Source: an uncultured Bacillota bacterium (GTDB taxonomy: Bacteria > Bacillota > Clostridia > Christensenellales > UBA1242). From it: 10,906 bases of DNA. The translations under genes and the position numbers were made by a program. A model generated the notes under the pieces. That model made no database searches and was not told the DNA's origin. It worked only from the letters and a program-made list of their open reading frames with translations. The DNA lies in the NCBI GenBank assembly GCA_947088415.1, contig CAMUGK010000029.1:1-10906 (forward strand). Reading direction: 5' to 3'. Below, one piece after another: positions 1 to 6,908 of the stretch. The stretch's first letter is position 1. Each line of letters opens with the position of its first letter.

Positions 1-152
1 TAGTTAGAGAAATCACTGGTCTTGGACTTAGTGAAGCTAAAGCTCTTGTTGATGGTGCTCCTGCAGCAATTAAAGAAGGCGTTCCAACAGCTGAAGCTAA
101 AGAAATGGAAGCTAAGCTTAAAGAAGCCGGCGCAACAATTGAACTTAAATAA
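1..152 (+). CDS. rplL: 50S ribosomal protein L7/L12, C-terminal end (partial)
   Basis: This is the last 49 codons of L7/L12, cut by the left window edge; the reading frame starts at base 3 and ends with TAA at 150-152. The visible part reads VREITGLGLSEAKALVDG at the start and ends EAGATIELK, which is the conserved globular C-terminal domain that contacts elongation factors on the ribosomal stalk. The lysine- and glycine-rich helix (EAKALVDGAP) that binds the factors is present. The N-terminal dimerisation and hinge regions lie outside the window, as would rplJ, its usual upstream partner. A strong terminator follows within 40 bases, so this is the distal end of its operon. Identity is certain from family knowledge; nothing looks degraded. 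Confidence 0.97.
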   Translation, partial: VREITGLGLSEAKALVDGAPAAIKEGVPTAEAKEMEAKLKEAGATIELK

Positions 153-186
153 TCAAAAAAGTAAATCGAAAAAAAGTTTTGTGTTT

Positions 187-213
187 AAAAAAAGTGGCTT
201 TGCCACTTTTTTT
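187..213 (+). terminator. Rho-independent terminator after rplL
   Basis: Arms AAAGTGGC (191-198) and GCCACTTT (202-209) are perfect complements around a 3-base TTT loop. The A-tract before and T-tract after lengthen the stem and supply the U-run. It lies 35 bases past the rplL stop. Confidence 0.9.
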
Positions 214-256
214 GCAACCAAATATTGCATGATTAAGAAAAAATATATATGTCTTA

Positions 257-278
257 AAAAAGTGCCTAGGCACTTTTT
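257..278 (-). terminator. Terminator of the leftward PAP2 gene (palindromic, probably bidirectional)
   Basis: A perfect 22-base palindrome centred on CCTAGG, with flanking A and T runs. It abuts the stop codon of the leftward PAP2 gene at 277-279, so its main role is to end that transcript. Being symmetrical, it could also act as a second stop for rplL read-through. Confidence 0.8.
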
Positions 279-1032
279 ATTCATTTTTTGATATGTTATC
301 TTCTTTATCTCTATTAAATATCTTATTTTCAATTTTTTCTATCAATTTCTCAAGTTTTCCACCTAAGTTGAATTTATTGCAAATAAAGAATGTTATTTCT
401 GCCAAGAATACCGCTGAAATTAGGTCGACTATATAGTGTTGTTTTGTAAATTGTGTTGCAAGCAAGATGAGTAAGTCCATAATTAAAATTCCAACACGAT
501 TGACAAAACTGATATTTTTTTGACCACGAACAGCAATATAACAAAATGCCGAAAGTAGACAATGAATACTTGGAAAACAACCGAATGGAACATAGCCACC
601 ATCAAACATATAGAAATTTCCAATCCAATTATCAATTGGATTTTTGCTTGCAAGCATTTCATCAATTGGACGTGAAATTGTTGTTGGCATAAAGCAATAG
701 ATAATGGCGGTTATAAAAAAACTTATCATAACTGCAATAAACCAATTGCAAAAGCGTTTTTTATTTTTAGCTGCTATGATTGGGGCAATAAACCAATATG
801 GATAGGCAAGAAGATAAGGAATAAAAAATATTTTAAGAAGTGGAACCTTATCATCAAAGCCATGAATTGTGAAATCAAAAACTTTAAAATTGACTGCAAC
901 ATATCTAGTAAGCCAATAAACAATGCAATCAACAAGCAAAACTATGGCTGTCAAGATAACCGCATAACCATAACGAACAAGCCACGCTTTCAATTTCTGT
1001 TTAAAAGGAGTTTTTTCTTTAGTCTTTTCCAA
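277..1032 (-). CDS. PAP2-superfamily membrane phosphatase / phosphotransferase
   Basis: A 251-residue integral membrane protein of the PAP2 superfamily, whose members remove or transfer phosphate head groups from lipid substrates at the membrane surface. Using the start chosen here, FMPTTISRP lies at about 114-122, FPSIH (catalytic-type His157) at 153-157, and the third motif QHYIVD with His199 and Asp203 at 198-203. These resemble the PAP2_3/Aur1-like branch. Five or six hydrophobic helices fill most of the chain; both ends are lysine-rich. I chose the TTG start at 1030-1032 because GGGGAG lies 7 bases upstream. An in-frame ATG at 1107 would give 276 residues but needs an 89-base overlap with the upstream gene. 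With TTG the overlap is 14 bases, suggesting translational coupling to the YwaF-like gene. The substrate cannot be told from sequence. Confidence 0.85.
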   Translation of the reverse strand: MEKTKEKTPFKQKLKAWLVRYGYAVILTAIVLLVDCIVYWLTRYVAVNFKVFDFTIHGFDDKVPLLKIFFIPYLLAYPYWFIAPIIAAKNKKRFCNWFIAVMISFFITAIIYCFMPTTISRPIDEMLASKNPIDNWIGNFYMFDGGYVPFGCFPSIHCLLSAFCYIAVRGQKNISFVNRVGILIMDLLILLATQFTKQHYIVDLISAVFLAEITFFICNKFNLGGKLEKLIEKIENKIFNRDKEDNISKNE

Positions 1033-1270
1033 TTTTCTTCTCCCCTTTTTTCTCTTTAATATATTTGACAATTGTTGGAATATAGAAGACCACATTTGTC
1101 GCAACAAAGATGAGAAGATATAATAAAATAATATAAACCACGTTTGGCATTGCTCCGCTTACATTTTCAATTATGGCAATCCCTTTTCCTCCATTTAAAT
1201 AGCAATAATCAAAACCCCAGATTTTATCTACAATAAGTGCTGGAATAAACATAATTCCAAGCGGAATCAT
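1019..1270 (-). CDS. YwaF/TIGR02206-like membrane protein, C-terminal part (separate frame)
   Basis: An 83-residue frame that looks like the C-terminal third of a YwaF-family (TIGR02206, TMEM164-related) membrane protein rather than a free-standing gene. It holds one hydrophobic segment (IMFIPALIVDKIWGFD), the family-like turn DYCYLNGGKG, then a long hydrophobic helix (VVYIILLYLLIFVATNVVFY) and a lysine-rich tail. In the family these follow directly on the region encoded by the upstream frame (1267-1800). Its ATG overlaps the upstream TGA (ATGA), so it could be made by coupled re-initiation, by frameshifting, or not at all. I saw no ribosome binding site of its own. The extent given is that of the open frame; its end overlaps the PAP2 gene by 14 bases. 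Confidence 0.6.
   Translation of the reverse strand: MIPLGIMFIPALIVDKIWGFDYCYLNGGKGIAIIENVSGAMPNVVYIILLYLLIFVATNVVFYIPTIVKYIKEKKGEKKIGKD
1040..1045 (-). promoter_or_regulatory. Ribosome binding site deciding a TTG start for the PAP2 gene
   Basis: GGGGAG on the minus strand lies 7 bases before TTG (1030-1032), inside the 3' end of the upstream gene. No comparable site was seen before the ATG at 1105-1107. Confidence 0.6.
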
Positions 1271-1800
1271 GAATGTAAAATATCTGTGAACTTTGGTTTA
1301 TAATATCTTGTAAACCAAATTAATGCTGAAACAAAAAGCATTAAAAGATGAAAAACTAAAGTCCTAATTCCAACAAAACTAAAAACTGGATAATTATTTA
1401 AATTGTTATTTAAAATTAAACCCATAAGTCCTGCAAACACATTGAATGACGCCAAATAGCCAAAGCAGACTTGTTTAACCCTTTCTCTTTTACAGAAAAC
1501 TCCAACAGCAAGGGTCATATAAAAAAGTGAGCAGAAATATAATGGCAGAGATTGTTCCCAATGTAATGTGCCAGTTGCACAAAGTTCCCATATCCAATAA
1601 ATTGGATCAATAACAAGCCCAATTATTGCACAAACAAGTAAAATTATTTTAACTTTTCTACTTTCAAGTTTTCTAAGGAAAAAACATGCAACTAAAATGC
1701 CTAAAATTCCAAACACAATAATCAAAATATGTGCCAAATTTAGCATTTTAAATTCGCCTTGTGGCATATATTCAAAAAATCCCGCCAACAATCTATTCAT
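1267..1800 (-). CDS. YwaF/TIGR02206-like membrane protein (TMEM164-related), N-terminal part
   Basis: A 177-residue protein with about five membrane helices, matching the start and middle of the YwaF/TIGR02206 family. Hallmarks are LPLYFC (85-90, Cys90), a hydrophobic helix pair around 115-160, and His151 in FHLLMLF. In the related mammalian TMEM164, reported to be a lipid acyltransferase, a cysteine and a histidine about 60 residues apart are proposed catalytic residues; Cys90 and His151 fit that pattern, by inference only. The family is normally longer (roughly 230-260 residues), and the missing end is encoded in the next frame (1019-1270), so this gene appears frameshifted. The start is ATG at 1800 with AAAAGGAG six bases upstream. 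A promoter-like sequence lies just before it, and it heads a coupled group with the PAP2 gene. Confidence 0.75.
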   Translation of the reverse strand: MNRLLAGFFEYMPQGEFKMLNLAHILIIVFGILGILVACFFLRKLESRKVKIILLVCAIIGLVIDPIYWIWELCATGTLHWEQSLPLYFCSLFYMTLAVGVFCKRERVKQVCFGYLASFNVFAGLMGLILNNNLNNYPVFSFVGIRTLVFHLLMLFVSALIWFTRYYKPKFTDILHS

Positions 1801-1819
1801 TTTAAACTCCTTTTATAGT

Positions 1820-1847
1820 AGTATACCAAAATGTTTTATAAAGACAA
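1820..1847 (-). promoter_or_regulatory. Probable sigma-A promoter for the YwaF/PAP2 group
   Basis: On the minus strand, TTGTCT (1847-1842), a 16-base spacer, then TATACT (1825-1820), with TGG directly before the -10 giving an extended -10. It lies in the 48-base gap between recD2 and the YwaF-like gene, placing the transcript start a few bases before the AAAAGGAG site. The -35 is only a partial match. Confidence 0.5.
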
Positions 1848-1848
1848 A

Positions 1849-4080
1849 CTAATTGTCAAACAAAGTTCTCACTTTTTGGTCTTCTTGAATAAGCAGTGTC
1901 TTTAAAAGTGTGAAACGCTGAGTTATATATTTATTTTTGACCATTCGTCTAAGGTTTTCCTGCGTTCCAACAAGCACCACCATCTTTTTTGCACGAGTGA
2001 CTGCTGTATAGATTAAATTTCGAGTAAGAATCATTGGTGGGCCTGAAATAATTGGTATCAACACAACATCAAACTCTGAGCCTTGACTTTTATGAATGGT
2101 TGTGGCATAAGCAAGTGACAATTGATTAATATCTGTTCTTGGATATTTGCAATGTCTGCCATCTTCAAAAACTACTGTTGTTTCGCTTGTTTGATAGTCT
2201 ATATTTTCTATAAACCCAATATCTCCATTGAAAACTCCTTCCCCTTGTTCTTCAATAAAGCCATTAAGTTTGCTCCAAACGAGATTATAGTTATTAGACA
2301 TCTGCATAACTTTGTCGCCAGTTCTAAAAATTGTCTCGCCAACTTGAATTTCTGTTTTGCCTATTGATGACGGATTTAATCTATCTTGCAGTGTGCGATT
2401 GAGATTATCAATTCCACAAACACCTGCCTTCATTGGTGCTAAAACTTGAATTTGTGTTGGGTCTAAGCCTGTAAATTTTGGAAGTCTTGTGCAAACCATA
2501 TTAATAAGTGAATTTTTAATGGAATCAAGTTCGGTTTTTTCTTCAAAAAAGAAATCGGTTGAAGAATTATCTATAATCGGCATTTTACCTTCATTAATAA
2601 GGTGTGCGTTTGAAATTATTAAACTGTTATCTGCCTGTCTAAAAATCTTGGTAAGCATGCTGACCGAAACTTTCTCGCAAGCCAAAATGTCTGCTAAAAC
2701 ATTTCCTGCACCAACTGATGGAAGTTGGTCTTTATCGCCAACCAATATAAGCTTACAATCCCTTGGAAGTGCTTTGCATAAACTTGCCATAAGTCCAACA
2801 TCGACCATTGAAACTTCATCAACAATGACACAATCAATTTCAAAAGGATTTTTTTCATTATGCACAAATTGACCAACCCCACCTTCGCCAACTTCCAACG
2901 CTCTATGAATTGTTTTGGCTTCATGTCCTGTCGAATCACTCATTCTTTTTGACGCTCTACCTGTTGGTGCTAACAGCATAAAATCTTTTTTATGTTGACT
3001 TAAAATTTCAATAATACACTTAATAATAGTGGTTTTTCCTGTTCCTGGGCCGCCTGTTATGACCGAAACCCCATTATTGATTGAATTTCTTATTGCATTT
3101 TTTTGCTCTTCATGAAAAACAATCCTTTCTTTTTCTTCAAAGTGTTTGATTTCATCATCAACATCTAATTTTTCTTGAACTGCACCTAAATTTAACAAAC
3201 TCAACTTTTTAGCAACAGTGCTTTCATAAAAATAATATTTTGTAAGCATAACAACTTCATAATTTTCATGCCAAAATGTCATACAAGTTTTATCTAAGGT
3301 TAAACTGTCTATGGCTTTGGTATATAATTCACTATACTCATTTCCGTCAAGCTCCAAAAGACTTTCCGCCATATTAAGAAGCATGGCTTTTGGCAAAAAT
3401 GTATGACCACTACGCTCTGTTTGTGTCGACATAGTATGAAGTAAACCTGCCCTTACTCTAAATTCACTGTCGGCAGGAATGCAAATATTTTTTGCAATGC
3501 GATCTGCTGTTGTAAAACCAATCCCTTCAACATCTTCAACAAGACGATAAGGATTATTCTTAACAACATCGACTGTTCTATCGCCAAATATTTCATAAAT
3601 TTTAAGTGCCATATTAGTTGAAATGTTATACTTTTGCAAAAACATAACCGAATTTTGCATTTTTTTAAGTTCTTTAAACTTCTCGCCTATTTCAAGTGCT
3701 TTTTTATTGCTTATCCCTTTAATTTCCGCCAAACTTGAAGGAGCCATTTCAATAATATCAAAAGTGTCTTTCCCAAAATGATCAACAATTTTTTGAGCAA
3801 TTGCAGGGCCTATTCCTTTTATAAGACCAGACGACAAATACTTCTCTATTCCAGCAAGAGAAGTTGGCATAATCACTTCATAACTTTTAAAGGCAAATTG
3901 ATAGCCATATTTATTATTATTGACATATTCGCCTTCTAAAGATAGATTTTCACCGATATTGGCTTGCAAAAGTTTGCCAACAGCAGTGACTGGCGTGTTT
4001 TTAAAATCAATAATCATAACAGTATAGCCATTCTGTTCATTGCGAAAAATAATTTCTTCAATAGACCCTTGTATAAGCAT
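1849..4080 (-). CDS. recD2: RecD2-type ATP-dependent DNA helicase
   Basis: A 743-residue SF1B helicase of the RecD2/YrrC type (recD_rel), a 5'-3' DNA helicase found in bacteria without RecBC and linked to repair and replication-fork tolerance. The N-terminal region has the OB-like start and the helix-hairpin-helix repeats (LIKGIGPAIAQKI at 86-98, LAEIKGI at 117-123, VEGIGFTTADRI at 184-195) that mark RecD2 rather than RecD. Helicase motifs in order: Gln326 (Q position), Walker A GGPGTGKT 343-350, Ia APTGRA 371-376, Walker B VIVDEVSM 418-425, III VGDKDQLPSVGAG 447-459, IV FRQ 480-482, V TIHKSQGSEF 661-670 and VI YTAVTRAKK 691-699. All key residues are intact and length is normal. The start is ATG at 4080; the nearest AAAGG lies about 15 bases upstream, so initiation may be leaderless or weak. 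Confidence 0.95.
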   Translation of the reverse strand: MLIQGSIEEIIFRNEQNGYTVMIIDFKNTPVTAVGKLLQANIGENLSLEGEYVNNNKYGYQFAFKSYEVIMPTSLAGIEKYLSSGLIKGIGPAIAQKIVDHFGKDTFDIIEMAPSSLAEIKGISNKKALEIGEKFKELKKMQNSVMFLQKYNISTNMALKIYEIFGDRTVDVVKNNPYRLVEDVEGIGFTTADRIAKNICIPADSEFRVRAGLLHTMSTQTERSGHTFLPKAMLLNMAESLLELDGNEYSELYTKAIDSLTLDKTCMTFWHENYEVVMLTKYYFYESTVAKKLSLLNLGAVQEKLDVDDEIKHFEEKERIVFHEEQKNAIRNSINNGVSVITGGPGTGKTTIIKCIIEILSQHKKDFMLLAPTGRASKRMSDSTGHEAKTIHRALEVGEGGVGQFVHNEKNPFEIDCVIVDEVSMVDVGLMASLCKALPRDCKLILVGDKDQLPSVGAGNVLADILACEKVSVSMLTKIFRQADNSLIISNAHLINEGKMPIIDNSSTDFFFEEKTELDSIKNSLINMVCTRLPKFTGLDPTQIQVLAPMKAGVCGIDNLNRTLQDRLNPSSIGKTEIQVGETIFRTGDKVMQMSNNYNLVWSKLNGFIEEQGEGVFNGDIGFIENIDYQTSETTVVFEDGRHCKYPRTDINQLSLAYATTIHKSQGSEFDVVLIPIISGPPMILTRNLIYTAVTRAKKMVVLVGTQENLRRMVKNKYITQRFTLLKTLLIQEDQKVRTLFDN

Positions 4081-4086
4081 AGTTAC

Positions 4087-4116
4087 ATTTTAATACCTTT
4101 GAAGTTAAAAAATCAA
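4087..4116 (-). promoter_or_regulatory. Possible recD2 promoter
   Basis: On the minus strand, TTGATT (4116-4111), an 18-base spacer, and TAAAAT (4092-4087). If used, transcription would start at or within a base or two of the recD2 ATG, which would fit the lack of a well-placed ribosome binding site. The -35 is weak and the call is tentative. Confidence 0.25.
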
Positions 4117-4126
4117 GTAAAAACGC

Positions 4127-4155
4127 TTGCAAAAGAAAAAAAAATTATATATACT
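4127..4155 (+). promoter_or_regulatory. Promoter of the MarR-like gene
   Basis: TTGCAA (4127-4132), a 17-base A-rich spacer, then TATACT (4150-4155). The expected start of transcription, about 7 bases downstream, is near 4162, only about 3 bases before the ATG at 4165. Confidence 0.65.
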
Positions 4156-4164
4156 AATGTTGTT

Positions 4165-4548
4165 ATGAAAACCGTAGGACAATTCTTGGAGCTGGAAGCT
4201 TTAAGCGAAAATCTACTAAAGAGCAAATCTAATTCAGGCTTACTTAGGCTGAAAGTTTTGTATATGGCAGAACTTTATGAAAATCTTTCTGTCAGCATGA
4301 TTATTGAAAAACTTGGAATTAAAAAATCTAACTTTGCTCTTATGACAACCGCTCTTGTTAAAGAAGGCGTTATCCAACTTAAAGCAACTGAAATCGACAG
4401 GCGATGTCGTGGTATTTGTTTGACACAAAAAGGCAAAGATGAACTTGTGGCTTACAAAACTTTAATTCAAGAAAAACTTGGTGCAACCTCTCTCGAAGTT
4501 GAACATGCATTAAAAGTTTTGATTGACTTTTTAAATAAAATCGTTTAG
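4165..4548 (+). CDS. MarR-like winged helix-turn-helix regulator
   Basis: A 127-residue DNA-binding protein with a MarR-type winged helix. LSVSMIIEKLGIKKSNF (about 41-57) forms the helices leading into the recognition helix, followed by ALVKEGVIQLKATEIDRR and the wing signature DRRCRGICLTQKGKDEL (about 79-95), close to the family's DRR...LTxxG pattern. Helices before and after would form the dimer interface. The ligand and targets are unknown. The start is ATG at 4165. The same frame stays open upstream into the recD2 antisense, but the promoter at 4127-4155 rules out earlier starts if it is the one used. No Shine-Dalgarno sequence is visible and the predicted leader is only a few bases, so translation is probably leaderless. 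It is divergent from recD2 and is followed by cysS; it may repress its own promoter. Confidence 0.8.
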   Translation: MKTVGQFLELEALSENLLKSKSNSGLLRLKVLYMAELYENLSVSMIIEKLGIKKSNFALMTTALVKEGVIQLKATEIDRRCRGICLTQKGKDELVAYKTLIQEKLGATSLEVEHALKVLIDFLNKIV

Positions 4549-4569
4549 CCATAAAAAGTGGCTATTTTT
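4546..4569 (+). terminator. Terminator after the MarR-like gene
   Basis: Arms TAGCCA (4546-4551) and TGGCTA (4559-4564) pair around an A-rich loop, with a possible T-G closing pair and a run of five T after. The stem is short and begins at the TAG stop, so it may leak into cysS, for which no separate promoter is evident. Confidence 0.65.
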
Positions 4570-4608
4570 ATTAAAAAAACATAAAAATAATTAAAAGAAG
4601 GTTAAATT

Positions 4609-6003
4609 ATGCTTAAAATATATAATTCATTAACACGACAAAAGGAAGAGTTTAAACCAATCAATGGAAACAAGGTCAATATGTACGCCTGTGGAATAAC
4701 CGTTTCTGGAAATGCACATATTGGGCACCTTTATCAAGCTATGATTTATGACATTATAAGAAAGGTATTAAAAAAGAATGGATATGACGTAACTTATGCC
4801 AGAAACTACACTGATATTGACGACAAAATTATTGCTGCTTCAAACAAACTTGGAATTGACAGCAAAAGTTATGCCCAAAACATGATCAAAAAAATTGATG
4901 AAGAAATGAAATATTTTCAAATTGACGAGCCAGACCTTTGGCTTAAAGCAACAGAAAATGTTGACAATATCATAAACTTTATCAAAAAACTTATTGAAAA
5001 AGGCTTCGCCTACCCTACAAAAAATGGTGACGTTTATTACAGCGTTGAAAAATTTCCAAAATATGGTTGTCTTTCAAACAGAAATCTTGAAGACGCCATG
5101 AATGGTGTAAGAATTGAAAATGATGAAGAAAAGCGAAGTCCTCTTGATTTTGCTTTATGGAAAAGTGCAAAACCAGGAGAGCCTCATTGGCCTTCACCTT
5201 GGGGAGAAGGAAGGCCAGGTTGGCACATTGAATGCTCTTGCATGAACTACAACGCGTTTGGAGATCAAATTGATATTCACGGCGGCGGACGAGATTTAAT
5301 ATTCCCTCACCACGAAAATGAAATAGCACAATCTGAAGCACTAACAGGAAAGCAGTTTGCAAAATATTGGACACACAATGGACTTATTAAAGTTAATGGT
5401 CAAAAAATGAGCAAAAGTTTAGGCAATTCGATAATTTTGGAAGATTTACGAAAAGAATATCTTCCTGAAGTTGTCAAATTTGCATTATTGCAAAACAGCT
5501 ATCGAAGTGATATAAACATCACAGACAATCTTTTCCCTCAAGCAGAAGAACATATTTACAATTTCTATAAAGTTTTAAATGAAGTTGAAAAGAATTTTGA
5601 AATTACAACCGCTTGTGAAGGAAAATATGAAAAACAAGTTGATGAAGTTTTAAATGATGACTTCAACACAGCAAAAGCACTTTCTTTCCTTTTTGAAATC
5701 TTTAAAAACATGGCAAACAAAATTAAAGCCAAAGATTCAAGTGTTATGGCAGATTATAATGGTGTCAAAAAGGCATACAAAATTTTAGGACTGTTTATAA
5801 ATAATTCTGAGGAAGTTCTTAAAGCAATTGAAAGCAAAAAACAAAATTCAATCCCAGCCGAAATTAAGGAATTGGCAGAAAATCGTTGGCAGGCAAAATT
5901 AAATAAAGATTGGGCTAAAGCCGATGAATATCGTAACGCCTTAACTCAAAAAGGTTACACTATTAAAGACAGCAAAGATGGCTATGAAATCGTAAAAAAT
6001 TAA
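4609..6003 (+). CDS. cysS: Cysteinyl-tRNA synthetase
   Basis: A 464-residue class I aminoacyl-tRNA synthetase that charges tRNA-Cys with cysteine in the cytoplasm. The HIGH-type motif is AHIGH (36-40) and KMSKS is at 266-270. The zinc ligands that select cysteine are all present as Cys28, Cys209, His234 and Glu238, at the same numbers as in the E. coli enzyme. GGGRDLIFPHHENEIAQSEA (225-244) is the family signature. The C-terminal anticodon-binding helical region ends in a typical small domain (WAKADEYRNALTQKGY at 435-450). The start is ATG at 4609 with AGAAGG 7 bases upstream. Length is normal and there is no sign of damage. It is probably co-transcribed with the ComF gene, 4 bases downstream. 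Confidence 0.98.
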   Translation: MLKIYNSLTRQKEEFKPINGNKVNMYACGITVSGNAHIGHLYQAMIYDIIRKVLKKNGYDVTYARNYTDIDDKIIAASNKLGIDSKSYAQNMIKKIDEEMKYFQIDEPDLWLKATENVDNIINFIKKLIEKGFAYPTKNGDVYYSVEKFPKYGCLSNRNLEDAMNGVRIENDEEKRSPLDFALWKSAKPGEPHWPSPWGEGRPGWHIECSCMNYNAFGDQIDIHGGGRDLIFPHHENEIAQSEALTGKQFAKYWTHNGLIKVNGQKMSKSLGNSIILEDLRKEYLPEVVKFALLQNSYRSDINITDNLFPQAEEHIYNFYKVLNEVEKNFEITTACEGKYEKQVDEVLNDDFNTAKALSFLFEIFKNMANKIKAKDSSVMADYNGVKKAYKILGLFINNSEEVLKAIESKKQNSIPAEIKELAENRWQAKLNKDWAKADEYRNALTQKGYTIKDSKDGYEIVKN

Positions 6004-6007
6004 TTTT

Positions 6008-6871
6008 ATGAAAGAAAAAACAAAAGAAAAAGTCAAAAAAGACAACAAATTAAAAAAATTCTTTTTAAAATCTGGCAATCTAAGCCTTGATTTACTTTTT
6101 CCACAAGATATGAAATGTATCTTTTGTGGCAGAGATATTCAGGATTTTGAAGACAAGCCCTATTGCAAAGATTGTGAAAAGAAAGGTGTTTTAAACAATG
6201 GTCATCGTTGTCGCATTTGTGATATGCCTATCTCGGACAGTCGCGAAGTATGTGAATATTGCAGTGGCAATCGAGAAACATCACACTATAAAAATAAATT
6301 CGATAAAGCTTTCTGCCCATTTTTGTATAATGACACCACCAAAGGTGCAGTCGTGCGTTTTAAAGATGACAACGCCAAATATTTGACAAAAACCTTTGCA
6401 AAATATATTTTACAACGAATAAGTGAAGAGAATATTTCAATAGATGTTATCATTCCTGTTCCGTCACACCCTAAAACGATAAGACGAAGAGGCTACAATC
6501 AAGCCGAACTCCTTGCCAATGAAATTGGCAAAAATTTAAACGTTCCTGTTAACACAACAAGTATTTTAAAAACTGTATATTCCAAACAACAGAAAAAATT
6601 ATCTTTCCAAGAAAGACGAAAAAACATTCGCAAAAGCCTGTCTTTTCAAAACTTAGGCGAATTTAAAGATAAAAATGTTTTAATTGTAGATGACGTGTTG
6701 ACTACCTGTGCAACAATGAACGCCATTGCCGAAAAACTTAAACCCAAAACCAACAATATCTATGTTGCAACCATAGCAAGAAGAGATATCAAAGATAGCA
6801 AACCACGCAAAGTCAATATATTAAAAAAAATTTTTCAAAAAGTTGTTTTCAAAAAAAATATTGACTTCTAG
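6008..6871 (+). CDS. ComF-family protein (zinc-finger plus phosphoribosyltransferase-like domain)
   Basis: A 287-residue ComF-family protein. In competent bacteria ComF is a cytoplasmic factor needed for DNA uptake; many homologues are simply phosphoribosyltransferase-like proteins of unknown role. After a lysine-rich lead (1-20) comes LSLDLLFPQDMKCIFCG, typical of the ComF N-terminus. Two CxxC pairs (Cys37/40 with 53/56, and 68/71 with 82/85) suggest two zinc sites. The type I phosphoribosyltransferase part includes IIPVPSHPKTIRRRGYNQAE (148-167) and the PRPP loop VLIVDDVLTTCATM (224-237), in which a Cys replaces the common Gly. The start at 6008 is 4 bases after the cysS stop and shows no Shine-Dalgarno sequence, so translation may be coupled to cysS. 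No pilus or other competence genes are visible, so a competence role is unproven. Confidence 0.9.
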   Translation: MKEKTKEKVKKDNKLKKFFLKSGNLSLDLLFPQDMKCIFCGRDIQDFEDKPYCKDCEKKGVLNNGHRCRICDMPISDSREVCEYCSGNRETSHYKNKFDKAFCPFLYNDTTKGAVVRFKDDNAKYLTKTFAKYILQRISEENISIDVIIPVPSHPKTIRRRGYNQAELLANEIGKNLNVPVNTTSILKTVYSKQQKKLSFQERRKNIRKSLSFQNLGEFKDKNVLIVDDVLTTCATMNAIAEKLKPKTNNIYVATIARRDIKDSKPRKVNILKKIFQKVVFKKNIDF

Positions 6872-6889
6872 TTATTTATGATATATACT
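6861..6889 (+). promoter_or_regulatory. Strong promoter for the small membrane protein gene
   Basis: TTGACT (6861-6866), a 17-base spacer, TATACT (6884-6889). The -35 lies within the last codons of comF. The predicted start near 6896 would leave a leader of about 13 bases carrying AAAAGGAG. Confidence 0.75.
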
Positions 6890-6908
6890 TTATTAAAAGG
6901 AGTAAATT

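Noticed and set aside
22..291. 89-residue rightward frame over the rplL end
   Set aside because: It is out of frame with the clear L7/L12 sequence and runs through two terminators.
1267..1310. TGA read as tryptophan (Mycoplasma-like code) joining the YwaF frames
   Set aside because: Reading through TGA continues in a frame with no family similarity and soon stops; the matching continuation is in another frame. Tryptophans in the other genes use TGG.
2489..2872. 127-residue rightward frame inside recD2
   Set aside because: Antisense to the helicase motif region; the open frame is explained by the codon bias of recD2.
3964..4164. N-terminal extension of the MarR-like protein into the recD2 antisense
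   Set aside because: The extension is antisense to recD2 coding sequence, lies upstream of the predicted transcript start and has no family similarity.
5015..5374. 119-residue leftward frame inside cysS
   Set aside because: Antisense to highly conserved cysS codons, with no supporting signals; a shadow frame.
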